Shown: positions 62,665 to 64,000 of the stretch, piece by piece | How the letters are laid out: the number at the start of each line of letters is the position of its first letter | Position numbering within the stretch: the first letter of the stretch is position 1 | Assembly: GCA_009911305.1 (NCBI GenBank) | Contig: QXXC01000004.1 | Location: 105,250 to 169,249 of the forward strand | Direction: 5' to 3' | DNA from: Clostridiaceae bacterium | GTDB taxonomy: Bacteria; Bacillota; Clostridia; Lachnospirales; Lachnospiraceae | Length of the DNA: 64,000 nt | Notes under the pieces: generated by a model | The model's input: only the letters and a program-made list of their open reading frames with translations | Databases searched by the model: none | What the model was told of the DNA's origin: nothing | Translations under genes and position numbers: made by a program

Positions 62665-62722
62665 CCTTTCTGCCGCCTGCAGGACCGTTCATAATTCGTC
62701 CCGGAACATGTCTGAAAACCAT

Positions 62723-63838
62723 TTACTGTCCTGTCAGCATACCGCGCAGCCAGCGCCCGGATGCGCTTAAATCTTCTTCTGTAAATCCGCTCGTCTTACC
62801 GCAGGAGCTGCTCAGAATCGCCGATGTCTCATTCTTATTGGAAAGGTTCCACGCCACATAGCTGATCCCGTGCTGATTAAGGGCCTCCATCCAGCGGTTC
62901 GCCTCCCCCTCGTCGATCCCGCCGTTTCCGCTCGCATCACAGATACCGTACTCCGTCACAAAGATCGGCAGCCCCGCCTCCACAGCGGCCGTCATCCTGC
63001 TTCGCAGATCCTCCTTATGGGTAGCCGCATAAAAATGGAGCGCATACATCACATTGTCATACCCGCGGATCGGATCCGCGGCCGCCTGATCCACATACTG
63101 CGACCAGTTCGGCGTACCCACGATAACAACCGCATCCGCGTCATTTTCCCGGATCACCCCGATCACCTCCTGCGCGTACGCCCTGATATCCTGCCAGCCC
63201 GTCCCGCCGTTCGGCTCATTGCAGATCTCATACAGGACATGGCTGCAGTCCTTATATTTCCCTGACATTTCCCTGAAAAAGGCTTTTGCCTCCTCCCGGT
63301 GCGTATTCGGATTGCCATCAGACAAAATATGCCAGTCAATGATCACATACATATCCTGCTCCGCCGCATATCTCACCCCATCGTCGATCAGCCGCTTTAG
63401 ATACTCCCTGTCGCCGCCGCTCACATACCCCCCGTACTCCTGCGTGTACATCGCCAGGCGGATGACATTCACATTCCACTCGTCGTGGAGCTGTTTCAAG
63501 CACGCGCTGTTAATATAATCCGGATACCAGGCCAGACCATGGCTGCTGATACCGCGAAGCTGCACAGGCTGCCCGCCGCTTCCCAGAAGCCGCGCGCCCT
63601 CCACATGCAGCGCCCCGGTCTTAGAAGGCGCCGCCAGATCCCGCGCGCCCTCCTGCACCAGAAGCGAAGGCCGTTCCTCTTTCGTCAAATCTGCCGGAGC
63701 CGCTTCCTGCGCCGGATCTGACGGCTTTTGCTCCTGTGTCAGGGCCGACGGCTCCGGCGCCGCTTTCCCGGCGGCGCATCCCTGTATAAGCAGGGCAAAC
63801 GACACCAGAACGGCTGCTGCCATCCATTTCTTCTTCAT
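62723..63838 (-). CDS. Glycoside hydrolase family 5 lipoprotein (endoglucanase-like)
   Basis: This surface lipoprotein of about 371 aa has signal LLIQGC, a Pro/Glu-rich linker of about 50 residues and a GH5 barrel. The general acid is the Glu in LYEICNEPNG and the nucleophile the Glu in IFVTEYGICD; QLRGISSHGLAWYPDYIN and YVIIDWHILSDGNPN are also typical of the cellulase subgroup. It probably cuts beta-1,4-glucan or a related plant polymer. Upstream ATGs overlap the Shine-Dalgarno AAAGGA and are not used. No carbohydrate-binding module is present. Confidence 0.92.
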   Translation of the reverse strand: MKKKWMAAAVLVSFALLIQGCAAGKAAPEPSALTQEQKPSDPAQEAAPADLTKEERPSLLVQEGARDLAAPSKTGALHVEGARLLGSGGQPVQLRGISSHGLAWYPDYINSACLKQLHDEWNVNVIRLAMYTQEYGGYVSGGDREYLKRLIDDGVRYAAEQDMYVIIDWHILSDGNPNTHREEAKAFFREMSGKYKDCSHVLYEICNEPNGGTGWQDIRAYAQEVIGVIRENDADAVVIVGTPNWSQYVDQAAADPIRGYDNVMYALHFYAATHKEDLRSRMTAAVEAGLPIFVTEYGICDASGNGGIDEGEANRWMEALNQHGISYVAWNLSNKNETSAILSSSCGKTSGFTEEDLSASGRWLRGMLTGQ

Positions 63839-63874
63839 AGTTTTTATCATTCCTTTCGCTTCGCTCAAGGCACA

Positions 63875-63924
63875 AACAAGACATGAAAAAGCTTGTTGTG
63901 TCCCCCCTCCATTTTGTTTATAAT
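63875..63924 (+). promoter_or_regulatory. Rightward promoter at window end with dyad operator
   Basis: TTGTGT (63896-63901) and TATAAT (63919-63924) are 17 bp apart. CACAA-CAAG / CTTG-TGTG forms a dyad just upstream, between this promoter and the GH5 gene. GGAAGGAGGAG follows near 63958, so a gene starts at or beyond the right edge. A GTG at 63967 opens a frame (MANLFRPRIVI if used) but is too close to the Shine-Dalgarno to be certain. Confidence 0.6.
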
Positions 63925-64000
63925 AGCCTTAGGAATAGCAATACACTACAGAGCACGGAAGGAGGAGTGGCGAATTTATTTCGACCCCGTATAGTTATAT

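Noticed and set aside
63961..64000. Start of a new plus-strand gene at the window end
   Set aside because: Only about eleven codons could be inside, and the only GTG is too close to the Shine-Dalgarno to assign a start or family.

Overview
The window is chromosomal DNA from a GC-rich member of the Clostridia, most likely a gut Lachnospiraceae. The grounds are AGGAGG-type ribosome-binding sites, the gene order uvrC-hprK-murB-rapZ-whiA-crh-dnaE-pfkA, YesM/YesN-type two-component proteins, a Rrf2 regulator beside cysK, and a Tn4451/Tn1549-type recombinase island. The family assignment is an inference. I found no rRNA, tRNA or CRISPR array.

Layout. 1-1740: mutM, then two inverted copies of a 172-bp hairpin element around an AT-rich gap. 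1743-9629: pepT; gltS with its own promoter and a perfect cre-type site; an uncharacterised operon DUF6282 / MatC-type carrier / isocitrate-type dehydrogenase with a divergent LysR gene; a HAD phosphatase. 9640-10430: a gene graveyard holding a 168-bp palindrome, a truncated DUF362 gene that keeps its promoter, and the tail of an O-acetylhomoserine sulfhydrylase gene. 10435-12590: cysK with a divergent Rrf2 regulator and shared operator, then a P-loop kinase-like gene. 12672-20905: the full arginine operon argG-H-C-J-B-D-F, read leftward from a promoter overlapped by two ARG-box-like sites. 21134-30825: galactose/glucose ABC transporter mglBAC, two membrane-anchored sugar-binding paralogues and a YesM/YesN pair, probably a sugar-sensing circuit. 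31091-37231: a glycerophosphotransferase-like gene, an SGNH-like gene, a MATE exporter with a divergent LysR gene, and small uncharacterised genes.

The most exciting locus is 37414-40387. A tyrosine recombinase gene ends inside one arm of a 21-bp inverted repeat. The other arm lies 278 bp away, just before a chemoreceptor (MCP) gene. The enclosed segment carries a near-consensus promoter (TTGACT-17-TATAAT), here pointing away from the MCP gene, and a bidirectional terminator. This is a phase-variation switch read in the OFF orientation; inversion would place the promoter in front of the MCP gene.

40430-45470 is a decayed conjugative-element island: a truncated sigma-factor gene, a MATE exporter with an AraC-GNAT fusion regulator, TnpW and a large serine recombinase. 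From 45474 to the end lie housekeeping genes on the minus strand: lysS, greA (with a terminator hairpin in its leader), dusB, a DUF6145 gene, pfkA, dnaE, crh, whiA, rapZ, murB, hprK, uvrC, a DUF1653 gene, a DUF4015 lipoprotein, ogt and a GH5 lipoprotein. The HPr-like protein has Gln15 and Ser46, so it is Crh-like. Together with HprK and the cre site upstream of gltS it suggests CcpA-type carbon control.
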